Virus record (IMG/VR): IMGVR_UViG_3300045286_000054
Span: 1 to 28,100 of that record
Length of the DNA stretch: 28,100 bases
DNA from: a virus
Direction: 5' to 3' (one strand)
In this document: one piece after another, positions 15,143-20,955 of the stretch
Position numbering within the stretch: the stretch's first letter is position 1
Layout: every line of letters starts with the position of its first letter
Made by a program: the position numbers and the translations under genes
The notes under the pieces: model-generated
Databases searched by the model: none
Told to the model about the DNA's origin: nothing
What the model saw: the letters and a program-made list of their open reading frames with translations, nothing else

Positions 15143-15682
15143 TTACGCAAACGTCGGGGCGCGGACCTCCCGAGCCAGCTCCGCCGTTCCTTCCTCCGGA
15201 AGCACGTTCGCCTTGTACTTGCGCTCCGCCTCGGTGCGGATGCTGTCGACGGTGTCGCGCAGCTTCTGCTCCTCGCGGGCCGGCGCGAGGTGGTGGTTCT
15301 CGCGCATGTAACGCTCGTACAGGGAGAGCGGTATCTTCATTGCGATCATCTCGTTGACCATGATGCAGCCGGCGTATGCCTCGCCCGTCTTTACCGACGT
15401 GGCCTGCCACCGTGATCCCAGCTCGGCCGCCGTGATCAGCTCGTAACCAAAGCGGATGCGGTTCGGCACCGAGTCGCGGGGGTTGGTGGTGGTCGCCCAG
15501 AACACATGATAGCCCGGGATGGGGGGAAGGTCAGGAAGAACCTCTTGGGACATCGAGCCGCGGAACAACTCCACGCGCTCGTCATCGGTCAGCTGGCGGT
15601 CCTCGGTCTGCGCACGCTCATCCGTCATGCGGCTCTGCCGGGCAGGGTCATCTGACTTCTTCAGGCGCTCTTGGTCAGCCAT
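15143..15682 (-). CDS. Conserved head-region protein of unknown function
   Basis: The 179-residue protein has a disordered, charged N-terminus (about 1-45). A folded core follows with IPGYHVFWATTTNPRDSVPNRIRFGYELITAAEL and AYAGCIMVNEMIAMKIPLSLYERYMRENHH. It ends in a charged helix (REEQKLRDTVDSIRTEAERKYKANVLPEEGTAELARE). The G-Y-H-x-x-W...N...P-x-R-x-x-x-G-Y-E pattern is shared by small proteins found between scaffold and capsid genes in podovirus-like phages, but I know of no assigned function. A strong GGAGG lies just before ATG 15682. A 66-base gap separates it from the scaffold gene. Confidence 0.75.
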   Translation of the reverse strand: MADQERLKKSDDPARQSRMTDERAQTEDRQLTDDERVELFRGSMSQEVLPDLPPIPGYHVFWATTTNPRDSVPNRIRFGYELITAAELGSRWQATSVKTGEAYAGCIMVNEMIAMKIPLSLYERYMRENHHLAPAREEQKLRDTVDSIRTEAERKYKANVLPEEGTAELAREVRAPTFA

Positions 15683-15748
15683 CGCTTCCTCCGTCCCCGC
15701 GCGTCCGTCGGGGCACCGCGATCAAGTTCAAAAGGAAAAACAAATGGG

Positions 15749-16771
15749 TCACGCGGTTCCCCGCTGCGGCGGGTTCTCGCGGTCGTAACGCTCGTACTGC
15801 TTGAGCATGCGCTGGCGCCGCACGGGGTCCTCCCAGGCGCCGGCCTCGATCATCGCGGCCTTGCGGGCCGGGGTGATGTAGACCATCTTCTTGCCGTTCA
15901 CGGTCGTGGTCGCCTCGCCGCCGCCGTTCATCGGCGGTCCGGAGCGCGGCGCCGGCCGCTGGCCGTTGCCGCCCTGGCGGGCACCCTCGCCCGCGAACCG
16001 ATGGGGTAGGTACTTGGCCGCCCGCGCGGCCAGCTCGTCCCAGTAATCCTGGTTGGCGGGATCGTAGCCGTCGTCGGCCACAGCCTGGTCGAGCCGCTGG
16101 ATCACGCCAGAGTCCACGTCGCGGCCGGCGGGGTCGTACCAGGGGTTGGATCGCTGAAAGGCGTTGACGCGCTCGGCCACGGCCGGCGGCAACCCGCCGT
16201 TACCGGCGGCGCGCGGGTCGACCGGCGCCGGCTCTTGCCGGGCGCGATGCTCCAACTGCACCTTGAGCGACGACAGCTGCTGGACCTGGTCCCGCGCGTC
16301 GTCGCGCACCTTCATGGCCTCGGCGGCGCGGCGGCCGTCCTGCTTCGTGACGGCGTCAGCCAGCACCTGATCGGCCTGCTGGACGAGCTTCTTGGCATTG
16401 GCCAGGCGGTCGTCGATCAGCGACAGGTCCTGGCGCCCCGTGTGGACCTCCACGGCCGCCAGCCGCTGGGCCATCTCCGCGTTCTGCTGCTTCAGCAGCC
16501 GCAACTCCAGTGCATCGCGCTGGCGCAGCTGCCGCCGCTTCTCGTCCTTCAGCTTGCGGGCGGCCTTGCGCGCCTCGGGGTCGTCGGCGTTGAGCCGGAG
16601 GCGCTCCTCGTCGGGGGTCTCGTCGTCCTCGTGGTCGGCCGGCTCGGCGGCGCCGGACGCCTGCGCGGCGCCCTCGGCCTGCCCGCCGGTCGCGAGGGGC
16701 TTGCCCGCGTCGTCAACCTCGACGACCTCGATCTCGGGTTCCTCGGTCTTCTTGTCGTCTTTGTCAGCCAT
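15749..16771 (-). CDS. Scaffolding protein
   Basis: The 340-residue protein has the composition of a phage scaffold. The N-terminus is very acidic and disordered (about 1-60). A long charged coiled-coil region follows (about 65-175, including KLKDEKRRQLRQRDALELRLLKQQNAEMAQRLAAVE). Next comes a linker with VNAFQRSNPWYDPAGRDVDS and a conserved NQDYWDELAARAAKYLPHRF, and finally a basic C-terminal helix (TPARKAAMIEAGAWEDPVRRQRMLKQYERYDREN) that would bind capsid protein. The NPWYD and YWDELxxR motifs recur in scaffolds of podovirus-like phages. It starts at ATG 16771 with GGGAGTT upstream and overlaps the Tad2-like gene by eight bases. The role is to direct procapsid assembly and then exit. Confidence 0.85.
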   Translation of the reverse strand: MADKDDKKTEEPEIEVVEVDDAGKPLATGGQAEGAAQASGAAEPADHEDDETPDEERLRLNADDPEARKAARKLKDEKRRQLRQRDALELRLLKQQNAEMAQRLAAVEVHTGRQDLSLIDDRLANAKKLVQQADQVLADAVTKQDGRRAAEAMKVRDDARDQVQQLSSLKVQLEHRARQEPAPVDPRAAGNGGLPPAVAERVNAFQRSNPWYDPAGRDVDSGVIQRLDQAVADDGYDPANQDYWDELAARAAKYLPHRFAGEGARQGGNGQRPAPRSGPPMNGGGEATTTVNGKKMVYITPARKAAMIEAGAWEDPVRRQRMLKQYERYDRENPPQRGTA

Positions 16772-16994
16772 CGGCCAACTCCCAATCGGTCGCGAGTAGA
16801 TCAGTCTGTGAACACAACCACGGAACCAGGTCCCCAGTCTCGCCAGCCGTCCGAATGTAAACGTAGGGTAGCGTCATCTTGCTGCTACCGTCTGGTATCT
16901 GGAGAGCGAGCCACATGTTCTTGCCATTCCAACCGACACGGCGAACACGGTGTTTGTCCAGAAGCTGTTTTACAGCCCATCCGATGGTGTTCAT
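16764..16994 (-). CDS. Tad2-like (DUF2829) anti-defence protein
   Basis: The 76-residue protein matches the DUF2829/Tad2 domain along its length: RRVGWNGKNMWLALQIP at residues 19-35, LPYVYIRTAGE at about 42-52, and LVPWLCSQTDLLATDWEL at about 56-73. Conserved landmarks are GWNGK-x-MW, LPY-x-x-I/M-x-T and VPW-x-x-SQTD-x-LA-x-DW. Tad2 proteins are phage sponges that bind the cyclic ADP-ribose-derived signal of Thoeris immunity and so block effector activation; some homologues may bind other cyclic nucleotides. The start overlaps the co-chaperonin stop as ATGA and the stop overlaps the scaffold start, so it is embedded in the head operon. The domain call is strong; activity in this phage is inferred. 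Confidence 0.88.
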   Translation of the reverse strand: MNTIGWAVKQLLDKHRVRRVGWNGKNMWLALQIPDGSSKMTLPYVYIRTAGETGDLVPWLCSQTDLLATDWELADG

Positions 16995-17611
16995 ACGAAC
17001 GCCTTTACCGCCAGCGGGTCGCCCGTGAAGCGCCCCAGCAGGTCCAGGTCGTTGAACAGCACGAACTCTGCCTCAGCGCCCTTCGGGCCGCCGGGTACCG
17101 GCATCCGCCACCGGTCGCCGCCGTACTTAGCTATCCGCACGAACTCGCCGATCCGCGCCCAAGCGCCCTCGGGCCACGGCTCCTGCGTCGAGCGGTTCTT
17201 GAACGCCAGCGGGCCGACAGCGATGACCTTAGCCACCTGCATGTTGTCCTGCTGGGTGCGCTGCATGTCCGGGGGCAGCTCGATGCCGCCGCGGGTCACC
17301 CGCTGCGCGGAACGAACCTGCAGCAAGACCCGAGAACCATAAGGCACGAACTGAGGGTCCACCTCAGGAAAAGCCTCCAGCATCTCGCGCTCACGGTCGT
17401 CCCCCACGATCTTCAAGCCACCGGCACTCAGACCACCGGCACTCAGACCACCGGCACTCAGACCACCGGCACTCAGACCACCGGCACTCAGACCACCGGC
17501 ACTCAGACCACCGGCACTCAGACCACCGGCACTCAGACCACCGGCACTCAGACCACCGGCCCCCAGGCCGAGCGGCGCGCGGTTGGCGGTAAGGCGGTTG
17601 GAGCCGGTCAC
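16991..17611 (-). CDS. GroES-like co-chaperonin with GGLSA repeat N-terminus
   Basis: The 206-residue protein joins an unusual N-terminus to a Cpn10-like domain. Residues about 18-65 are nine copies of GGLSA. From about residue 85 the sequence follows GroES: FVPYGSRVLLQVRSA (first strand), RVTRGGIELPPDM (mobile loop), then MQVAKVIAVGP, GEFVRIAKYGGDRW and AEFVLFNDLDLLGRF (final strands). The order and spacing match bacterial and phage (gp31-type) co-chaperonins that cap GroEL for capsid folding, although an insertion (FKNRSTQEPWPEGAW) is present. The start is GTG 17611 with AAGGAG upstream, overlapping the previous stop as GTGA. It lies in the head operon, which supports a role in capsid protein folding. 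The fold call is good; chaperone function is inferred. Confidence 0.8.
   Translation of the reverse strand: MTGSNRLTANRAPLGLGAGGLSAGGLSAGGLSAGGLSAGGLSAGGLSAGGLSAGGLSAGGLSAGGLKIVGDDREREMLEAFPEVDPQFVPYGSRVLLQVRSAQRVTRGGIELPPDMQRTQQDNMQVAKVIAVGPLAFKNRSTQEPWPEGAWARIGEFVRIAKYGGDRWRMPVPGGPKGAEAEFVLFNDLDLLGRFTGDPLAVKAFV
17418..17552 (-). repeat. Nine identical 15-bp tandem repeats in co-chaperonin gene
   Basis: Nine consecutive perfect copies of the 15-mer ccaccggcactcaga (plus-strand reading) are followed by a degenerate partial copy. On the coding strand they read GGLSA nine times. There is not one base of divergence, even at third positions, so the array is young. The unit is five codons, so gain or loss of copies keeps the frame. 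Confidence 0.97.
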
Positions 17612-17811
17612 GCGGCGCGCTCCTTCTCGTCCTCGTCGCGCAGCACCTGCTCCACCGCCTCCAACGCGAGGCCCAGCCCGCGGACCATGCCGACGGCCAC
17701 GCCGTGGGCGTAGCCGGGGTCCAGGTCCGTGGTCGGGGTGGCGAGCATCTCTAGTGCGGTCTCCTGTCGAAGGAGCTTGAGCCGGGCGATTATAGGCGCG
17801 AACGGTCCCAC
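17608..17811 (-). CDS. Small hypothetical protein
   Basis: The 67-residue protein starts at GTG 17811 (VGPFAPIIARLKLLRQETALEMLATPTTDLDPGYAHGVAVGMVRGLGLALEAVEQVL). It ends GTGA-coupled to the co-chaperonin gene. The central DPGYAHGVAVGMVRGLGLALEAVEQ segment resembles small phage proteins that accompany portal and head genes, but I know no function for them. No clear Shine-Dalgarno sequence precedes the GTG. The upstream gap holds a 19-bp palindrome, so this gene may be controlled separately or started further in. Confidence is moderate. Confidence 0.65.
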   Translation of the reverse strand: MGPFAPIIARLKLLRQETALEMLATPTTDLDPGYAHGVAVGMVRGLGLALEAVEQVLRDEDEKERAA

Positions 17812-17817
17812 TAGTAA

Positions 17818-17836
17818 ATAACCGTTTTTAGGTTAA
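17818..17836. promoter_or_regulatory. Copy of 19-bp palindrome (ATAACCG-N5-AGGTTAA)
   Basis: This is the weakest of three copies of a 7-5-7 palindrome: one half-site is intact (AGGTTAA) and the other matches five of seven bases of TTAACCT. The intact half contains the TAA stop of the gene at 17833-18051, exactly as the copy at 23500-23518 contains the primase stop. It could be a protein-binding site or an RNA hairpin with terminator function. Confidence 0.5.
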
Positions 17837-18051
17837 TACCGGCTGAACTTCCCGCCCTCCGGGCGGCTGGCGCTGGCCCGGCTGCCGGTACCCTCGTAGG
17901 GGTCGATGGTCCGGCCGTAGCCGCGCTCCTTCGGGCCGCAGTCGCACCGGGCCGCCGGCAGCGAGCGCGGGCCGGTCTGGCCGGCATCCATCGTCTGGCC
18001 CATGGCCAACTTCTTGTGGAGGGAGAGTACGTCGTTTGCTGAGCCGCTCAT
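17833..18051 (-). CDS. Small hypothetical protein downstream of portal
   Basis: The 72-residue protein starts at ATG 18051 (MSGSANDVLSLHKKLAMGQTMDAGQTGPRSLPAARCDCGPKERGYGRTID). The start is chosen because TAGGAGGACC precedes it at good spacing and itself includes the portal stop; the longer open frame would lie within the portal gene. It is hydrophilic, Gly/Arg-rich, with a C-x-C pair and a basic end (RPEGGKFSRY). I do not recognise it. It may be a small virion or assembly protein. Confidence 0.65.
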   Translation of the reverse strand: MSGSANDVLSLHKKLAMGQTMDAGQTGPRSLPAARCDCGPKERGYGRTIDPYEGTGSRASASRPEGGKFSRY

Positions 18052-18061
18052 CGTGGTCCTC

Positions 18062-20782
18062 CTACGGGGTGGGGTTCGGGTTCCGGCCGAGACCGTGGCC
18101 GGTCTTGACCGCGACCTCCTTGTCGTGCGCGTGGTCCTTGGCCTGCGCACGCTCGTCGGCCGCCATCTCTAGCAGCGCGATCTTGAGCGCCGTGGCGTTG
18201 TCCTGGCTGTTGGCCAGCAGCCGGGCGCGCTCCTTCATGGCCGTGAGCTGCCGCTCCAGGTCCTGCTCCCGCGCCTCCAGCACCAGCCGCTGGCGCTCGA
18301 CCCCGGCGGCCACGGCCTCGCGCTGCAGGTCGCCCTTTGTGGCAGCCGTGCGGATGGCCGCCTCGGCGGCGGCACTCTCCGTCTGGTGGTGCAGCTCGGC
18401 TGCGCGCAGCGCGGTGTCGGCACGCGCCTGCTGGGCGTCCAGGGACAGCTCCTGCTGTCGGGCCGCGGCATCGACCTTGACCTTCTGTGCTTCCAGCTGC
18501 GCCCGCGTCTGGTCGTCCTTGCTCTTGCGCTGCACGTCCTGGAGCGCGGCCTGCGCCGCCGCCATCGCCGGGTCCTGTGGCGCCGTCTGCTGCTGGAGCT
18601 GCTGCATGAACTGGATGGCCTTGGCGATGGCCGCGTTCACCTGCTTGAAAAGGGGTGCCTGTTCCTCCTGCACGTAGACCGTCGCAGCGGCGAAGGCCCG
18701 CGCCAACGCGTTCTGCGCCCTCGGGTCGTTGGTCTTGCTCAGCTGCGCGAGCTTGGCGCCGCCGGCCGCGCGCTCTACAGCGTCGGACATGAACTTCGCG
18801 TAGAGGAAGACAAAGTGCTCCTTGATGTTCTGGATCGCCAGCGGGATGAACACCGGGCCGATGAACATGTTCTGTCCGAAGTTGGGGTCAGACAGGTAGC
18901 GTACCTTCACCATCAGGTGCGCCAGGTGGTCCTGGTTGGGGAATGCCACCGCCGCGCGGCCCAGCGACATCTGCACCACGTCCGTCACCGGATCCTGCGG
19001 GTCCGGGTTCGGCGGGTTGACGAGCAGGTCCGTCGGGTTGGGGATCTTCAGAGTGTCGAGGATGCGCTGCTCGACCTTGGCCTGGTCGTAGAGGGGGTTG
19101 CCGGTGGCGCGCTGGGCGATCACCTGCACCTGGGCCACACGCTGCGTCTCGCTGAATATGTTCGGGTCGCTGACCGGCACCACGTCGATGGCACCGCGGT
19201 AGTCCTGCGGTAGGGCCAACGGCTCGCCCGCGTCGGCGGTAAGCTCCCTCGCCTCCAGCGTGTCGCGGTTGATACGGTGCATGATCCGCAGCACCCGCGC
19301 CATCGCTGCGTGCATCCGCGCGTGGATGCTGGAGTAGACGATCAGCCCCTCCTGCTGGCGGGCCAGGGTCGTCCCGACCGGCGCGTTGGGGCCGAGGTCG
19401 GCGGTGTCGTCGAGCGCCGTCCGCACCATGCCGGCGGCCTGCTCGGTAAGGAACCCGAGCAGCTCCAACAGGACGTTGCTCGGCGGGTTGTAGGGGAACG
19501 GCATGAACAGCTTGCGCACGTCGTCGTTGTTGATCGACGACTCAAGCTCGTTGATCTGCGTTACCTTGGCGTTGATCGACTGGCCACCGCGTAGGCCGCC
19601 CTTGAGCTTGACGCCCGCGCCGGAGTTGTTCAGGTGGGCGCTATCCAGCAGTGCTCGCAACGCTCCGGTGGCCGCGATAGACATACCTCCGATGAGATGG
19701 AAGATGCCAATCGGGTAGGCTCCGCGCCAGGGTATGAAAGGCCATTCAACAATGTGGTCAAGTTCTTCAACCACCCCCAACCGTCCTGCGACGTCGGGGT
19801 CCCAGTCCCGGTACATTGCCGCACAAGTTCGGGTGCTTTCGTCGAGGGTGAGCACGTAAGGAACATTCTCCTGGTCCTTTGGCCGCTGGTCGTCATCGTC
19901 CCACGTGAGCCACACGTAGGTCTCATACATGAGCCGCACGCCGTCCTCGTTGTAGGGTGAGGACGCCTTGCCCTCGATGCGGTTGGACGCCTGCGCCGAC
20001 TTGGTCTCGTCGGGCTGCAGGCTCGTCGGCGCCATGTCCACGTCCGCGTAGGTACCGGCCGCGACGCGCCGCTGGTACTCCTGCTCGGTCAGCCGTAGCA
20101 CCACCGTCCGCCGCCTTGCCGCCAGGAAGCTGGGCGCCGCGTAGGGCAGCAGCATGTCGTCAACCCAGACGACCTCGGCGGTGGGCCGGCGCTTCTGCGG
20201 GTCGTACCAGTGCTTCGTGTACTGGACGCCGCCGGGCGGCACCTGCGACAGCACCTGCTCCAGCATCGGCCGGAACTCAGGCATCTGCTCCGTGAGCTGC
20301 CAGTTCAGGTGCTGGACCTTGCGCTTCGCCCGCGCGACCTTCTTGTCGGTCACGTCGCCGATGATCTTGTCCTTGACGGGGCCATCAGGCGGGAAGATCT
20401 CCTTCATGATGCGGGCAGCGAAGTCGATGCTGACCGCGCCGATCATCGGGTGGACGACCTTGCTGGCACCCACGAAGTCAGCGCCACCCGGCGCCTCGTC
20501 CGAGAAGCCCGTGCGCCGCAGCGCGTCGGCCTGCTGCTCGTCGCGCTTCTTGCGCGCCTCCTTGTCCTGCTCGATCTTGTCCAGCAGATCAACGACGAAG
20601 GTGTTCAGCTGGGTGGGGTCGATCGTCTCGACGAGGTTGGCGAAGAAATCGCCGTGGCTCTCGGGGCCAGCGTCGCCCACCGCGACGTAGGCGCCGCCGT
20701 CCTCGGTGTCGATGGTGTCGGACGCGGCCTCGTCCAATGGTTCTAACGAACCCTGGTCCTGGTCTAACTGCGGATCAGCCAT
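18062..20782 (-). CDS. Portal (head-tail connector) protein
   Basis: The 906-residue protein is a large podovirus-type portal, the dodecameric channel through which DNA is packaged and ejected. Typical segments are FVGASKVVHPMIGAVSIDFAARIMKEIFPPDGPVKD and VPPGGVQYTKHWYDPQKRRPTAEVVWVDDMLLPYAA. Others are WPFIPWRGAYPIGIFHLIGGMSIAATGALRALLDSAHLNN and MVRTALDDTADLGPNAPVGTTLARQQEGLIVYSSIHARMHAAM. From about residue 700 to the end it is a long Gln/Ala/Glu-rich coiled coil (SKDDQTRAQLEAQKVKVDAAARQQEL onward), like a portal barrel extension. It is longer than most portals (about 500-750). Its AAGGAG ribosome site lies inside one arm of a 21-nt inverted repeat, next to a hammerhead ribozyme. Confidence 0.92.
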   Translation of the reverse strand: MADPQLDQDQGSLEPLDEAASDTIDTEDGGAYVAVGDAGPESHGDFFANLVETIDPTQLNTFVVDLLDKIEQDKEARKKRDEQQADALRRTGFSDEAPGGADFVGASKVVHPMIGAVSIDFAARIMKEIFPPDGPVKDKIIGDVTDKKVARAKRKVQHLNWQLTEQMPEFRPMLEQVLSQVPPGGVQYTKHWYDPQKRRPTAEVVWVDDMLLPYAAPSFLAARRRTVVLRLTEQEYQRRVAAGTYADVDMAPTSLQPDETKSAQASNRIEGKASSPYNEDGVRLMYETYVWLTWDDDDQRPKDQENVPYVLTLDESTRTCAAMYRDWDPDVAGRLGVVEELDHIVEWPFIPWRGAYPIGIFHLIGGMSIAATGALRALLDSAHLNNSGAGVKLKGGLRGGQSINAKVTQINELESSINNDDVRKLFMPFPYNPPSNVLLELLGFLTEQAAGMVRTALDDTADLGPNAPVGTTLARQQEGLIVYSSIHARMHAAMARVLRIMHRINRDTLEARELTADAGEPLALPQDYRGAIDVVPVSDPNIFSETQRVAQVQVIAQRATGNPLYDQAKVEQRILDTLKIPNPTDLLVNPPNPDPQDPVTDVVQMSLGRAAVAFPNQDHLAHLMVKVRYLSDPNFGQNMFIGPVFIPLAIQNIKEHFVFLYAKFMSDAVERAAGGAKLAQLSKTNDPRAQNALARAFAAATVYVQEEQAPLFKQVNAAIAKAIQFMQQLQQQTAPQDPAMAAAQAALQDVQRKSKDDQTRAQLEAQKVKVDAAARQQELSLDAQQARADTALRAAELHHQTESAAAEAAIRTAATKGDLQREAVAAGVERQRLVLEAREQDLERQLTAMKERARLLANSQDNATALKIALLEMAADERAQAKDHAHDKEVAVKTGHGLGRNPNPTP

Positions 20783-20783
20783 C

Positions 20784-20955
20784 GACTAGGCTCCTTAGGT
20801 CGTGACCCCTGGTGGTCAGTTGTTCCCCAGCTGGGACCACTCCGCGGGACGGCCAAAAGGCCGTTTCTGCTTTCGCTTCATCAGCCGCAAGGTGCTGGGC
20901 CAGATGCTGTCTGCACAGGGTCACATTGACAGCCCACGGCCTAAAGAGCCTAGTC
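20784..20955 (-). promoter_or_regulatory. Long inverted repeat pairing across the terL-portal gap and covering the portal ribosome site
   Basis: The left arm (20955-20935 on the transcript) and right arm (20804-20784) are each 21 nt and complementary at 19 positions, with one further G-U pair and one C-A mismatch. The left arm begins within the terminase stop codon. The right arm ends one base before the portal ATG and contains its AAGGAG site (20796-20791). Inside are additional stems: GCUGUC/GACAGC (20933-20928 with 20911-20906) and GUGGUC/GACCAC (20840-20835 with 20817-20812), and the hammerhead. The whole gap appears to be one folded RNA that could limit portal translation. Confidence 0.75.
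20838..20894 (-). ncRNA. Hammerhead ribozyme, type I, in terL-portal intergenic RNA
   Basis: On the minus-strand transcript the order is stem I 5' strand CACCUUGCGG (20894-20885), core CUGAUGA (20884-20878), short stem II AGC-GAAA-GCA (20877-20868) and core GAAA (20867-20864). Stem III CGGCC-UUUU-GGCCG (20863-20850) comes next, then U and C of a GUC triplet (20849-20848). The stem I 3' strand CCGC..GUG follows (20847-20838). GCGG pairs with CCGC and CAC with GUG, with two wobbles and one mismatch between. The core bases and A15.1-U16.1 pair match the hammerhead consensus. Predicted cleavage is after 20848. Stem II is the weak point: only two G-C pairs, with an A-A where G10.1-C11.1 is usual. 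Activity is not proven. Confidence 0.85.

Noticed and set aside
15726-15770. Terminator after the scaffold gene
   Set aside because: There is a short GCGG-GGAA-CCGC stem and a T-rich stretch on the minus strand, but they are separated by about ten bases and the stem is only four pairs.
17418-17552. CRISPR array
   Set aside because: The 15-bp units are contiguous with no spacers and lie in frame within a coding sequence.
16235-17713. 492-codon plus-strand frame with a TGTQT repeat
   Set aside because: It crosses the scaffold, Tad2-like and co-chaperonin genes in antisense; its repeats are simply the 15-bp minisatellite read on the other strand.
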